Of a stretch of 64,000 nt of DNA, positions 62,562 through 64,000 are shown in pieces. The notes below the pieces were generated by a model. It made no database searches, was not told the DNA's origin, and saw nothing but the letters and a program-made list of their open reading frames with translations. The stretch spans positions 124,001 to 188,000 of the forward strand of contig CAKNXK010000010.1 in NCBI GenBank assembly GCA_932182025.1, given 5' to 3'. A program made the position numbers and the translations under genes. Positions within the stretch are counted from its first letter, which is position 1; each line of letters starts with the position of its first letter. Origin of the DNA: an uncultured Candidatus Melainabacteria bacterium. GTDB taxonomy: Bacteria > Cyanobacteriota > Vampirovibrionia > Gastranaerophilales > Gastranaerophilaceae.

Positions 62562-62787
62562 AATGCGCATGATGATTATGAAACAATTTGAAAATCTCAT
62601 TAATACTCTTGAAGAAGCTGAAGAAGAACTAATCTCTATTTCAAATCTGGTTTCAATAAAAACTGATATTAACATCGCTAAAAACAGGGTTATATCTTTT
62701 CGAAATAAAACCGTAAAAGAATTTGAGAAAAAATACAAAGAAAAACTAAAAAGATTAAAAGAAATTCGAAAAGCGCAAAAATCCTAG
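62551..62787 (+). CDS. Small basic coiled-coil protein, unknown function (78 aa)
   Basis: The ATG at 62551 follows AAGGAG and overlaps the end of the previous gene. Residues are helical and Lys/Glu-rich with a coiled coil (TLEEAEEELISISNL, EFEKKYKEKLKRLKEI). Possibly a partner of the acidic protein before it; size and charge recall small phage proteins, but nothing is identified. Confidence 0.5.
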   Translation: MTLRMRMMIMKQFENLINTLEEAEEELISISNLVSIKTDINIAKNRVISFRNKTVKEFEKKYKEKLKRLKEIRKAQKS

Positions 62788-62869
62788 GCTTGCGCTGGGA
62801 AAGTGCGAATGAGGAGTCTATCTTTCATATTATTTTTTCCATATTTACACCTCATTCGCAATACTTTCC
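62772..62869. repeat. Nested inverted repeats downstream of the small-gene pair
   Basis: AGCGCAA...TTGCGCT (62772-62778, 62790-62796) is followed by a long inverted repeat: GGAAAGTGCGAATGAGG (62798-62814) matches CCTCATTCGC-aat-ACTTTCC (62850-62869). The centre is AT-rich with a TATTTTTTCC tract. It lies between convergent genes and may be a bidirectional terminator or an element end. Confidence 0.5.
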
Positions 62870-62870
62870 T

Positions 62871-63383
62871 CTATTCACCTGTGTCTAAATATATATTAAA
62901 TTCCTCTTTTACATTCACGCTAGAAACTGTCAGAGCATAGTCTTCAACCCTGTAATACTTATTCTTTTGAGAAGGCACACTCAATTTATAATCTGCTTCA
63001 AATTTCGTCCATGCCTTATAAAAATCCTCTAAAGTGTTACATTCAAATCCCATACGTTTAGAAATCTTTTCAAACTCGCGCAGCTTAATCTCTTCAATAT
63101 CAATCCCGCAATTATAATCTGAAAAAGCTAACGCCGTAAACACGCCCGAATGACTTATGGAAAAATGTTTTGCTCCGCTTTTTAAAACAGGTTTTTTCCC
63201 ATCAAAAACAACTTCTCTGTCTTCTATCTTATAAAACTCTCTTAATACTCTGTCAACCATCAGATAAGAAAAACAATGTGCATTCCATTTTTCAGGATCA
63301 GAAATCTCTTTTTTCTGAAACTCTTTTAAAAGTTCCATGTGCACATTATCAGCATCTTTTATCTGAATAACAAAAATATCCAT
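62871..63383 (-). CDS. 4'-phosphopantetheinyl transferase (Sfp/AcpT family)
   Basis: 170 residues, the short Sfp type. KKPVLKSGAKHFSISHSG and CGIDIEEIK match the first motifs, and WTKFEADYK corresponds to WxxKEA. It would move phosphopantetheine onto carrier proteins. The ATG overlaps the fliI stop as TAATG, so it is expressed with the flagellar-type ATPase gene, an odd pairing. Confidence 0.85.
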   Translation of the reverse strand: MDIFVIQIKDADNVHMELLKEFQKKEISDPEKWNAHCFSYLMVDRVLREFYKIEDREVVFDGKKPVLKSGAKHFSISHSGVFTALAFSDYNCGIDIEEIKLREFEKISKRMGFECNTLEDFYKAWTKFEADYKLSVPSQKNKYYRVEDYALTVSSVNVKEEFNIYLDTGE

Positions 63384-64000
63384 TAAGCCATCCCCGAAAG
63401 TCTTCCAAGCTCTAACAAAGAGTTTACGATATTATCATACTCAATCTTTTCTTTGACAGTTTGTTTCAAAAATCCGTCAATCTGCCCCATTAGCGCGATT
63501 GCTTTATCACACACAGGGTCGGAACCGTTTACATAAGCTCCGATATTAATCAAATCCTCGTTTTTCGCATGCACAGCAAGTAAATTCCTGATAGCACCTG
63601 CAGCACGACGGTGTTCTTCTTGAGTAACATCTCCCATAACACGGCTTAAAGACTGCAATACATCAATTGCAGGGTAATGGTTTTTATGCGCCAGAGCACG
63701 TGAAAGCACAATATGACCGTCCAAAATACTTCTTGCCGTATCAGAAATCGGTTCATTAAAATCATCCCCTTCAACCAAAACCGTATAAAGTCCCGTAATC
63801 GTACCGTTTTCGGTTGTACCTGCTCTTTCCATAAGTTTTGGCATCATCGCAAAAACAGAAGGTGTATATCCTCTTGTAGCAGGAGGTTCTCCAATTGCAA
63901 GTCCGACTTCTCTTTGAGCCATTGCAATACGGGTAACAGAGTCAAGCATAAACAAAACATCCATACCTTTATCTCTAAAGTATTCTGCAATAGTTGTTGC
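63383..64000 (-). CDS. fliI: Flagellar/type III secretion-type ATPase FliI (5' end outside window)
   Basis: The frame is open to the right edge, so only the C-terminal ~205 residues are present. MDVLFMLDSVTRIAMAQREVGLAIGEPPATRGYTPSVF and EGDDFNEPISDTARSILDGHIVLSR are hallmarks of FliI/SctN ATPases rather than F1 subunits. It drives export at the flagellar or injectisome base. Its presence next to a phosphopantetheinyl transferase is unusual. Confidence 0.93.
   Translation of the reverse strand, partial: ATTIAEYFRDKGMDVLFMLDSVTRIAMAQREVGLAIGEPPATRGYTPSVFAMMPKLMERAGTTENGTITGLYTVLVEGDDFNEPISDTARSILDGHIVLSRALAHKNHYPAIDVLQSLSRVMGDVTQEEHRRAAGAIRNLLAVHAKNEDLINIGAYVNGSDPVCDKAIALMGQIDGFLKQTVKEKIEYDNIVNSLLELGRLSGMA

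Noticed and set aside
1..64000. CRISPR array, rRNA genes, integrase or transposase
   Set aside because: I saw no regularly spaced direct repeats, no rRNA sequence and no recombinase motif in any listed frame.

Overview
The window reads as chromosomal DNA of a low-GC, non-photosynthetic, probably host-associated or anaerobic bacterium. The gene content and style fit the Gastranaerophilales/Melainabacteria (Vampirovibrionia) relatives of Cyanobacteria. I infer this from AT-rich coding sequence, an AMIN-like envelope protein, a type IV pilus-type PilM/N/O set, a CheA-REC/dual-CheW/MCP chemosensory set, FliI, and no photosynthesis or respiratory genes. No rRNA or marker search was possible, so the placement is tentative.

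Left edge (1-5.0 kb) is accessory in character: a PP-loop ATPase of the PAPS-reductase type running off the left end, a 94-bp palindromic repeat, a class-3 lipase-like protein, a winged-helix protein of unknown role, a secreted nuclease-like protein and a PH-domain membrane protein. From 5.2 to 26 kb the genes are mostly housekeeping: tRNA-Asn, a guanidinium-type SMR exporter, alaS, proB-thrC, hom, mnmE, murF, coaD, and a long minus-strand run nadA-rlmB-sigma factor-TPR-rseP-NADH oxidase. A plus-strand PilMN fusion and PilO follow. Between alaS and proB (8.5-8.78 kb) lies a compact locus with every hallmark of a type I toxin-antitoxin system. It holds a 24-codon hydrophobic peptide gene with a sequestered ribosome-binding site, its own promoter and terminator, and a strong opposing promoter for a structured antisense RNA. 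This is the most interesting find in the window.

From 26 to 46 kb: tRNA-Val, a large Asn/Trp-rich protein of unknown function, PAP2 phosphatase, ftsH, a lytic transglycosylase with an EF-hand tail, an AMIN-like membrane-spanning scaffold co-transcribed with a solute-binding lipoprotein, and a chemosensory island (dual CheW, REC-GAF-GGDEF, MCP without a ligand-binding domain, CheA-REC). Next come an M48-like protein that has lost its zinc-binding histidines, a membrane protein and a CpaE/MinD-like ATPase.

From 46 to 60 kb: mnmG, SpoIID-like, alcohol dehydrogenase-like, SIMPL and PHP proteins, NhaC antiporter, tRNA-Ser, a 51-residue unannotated small protein, rsmI, malQ, tagD-like, and a GAF/HD-GYP protein with a degenerate active site. 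The right end (60.3-62.9 kb) looks like a small accessory or phage-remnant control region. It has four XRE regulators, two small plus-strand genes, several inverted repeats, and a candidate structured RNA with a possible 10-bp pseudoknot. The window closes with an Sfp-type phosphopantetheinyl transferase overlapping the end of fliI.
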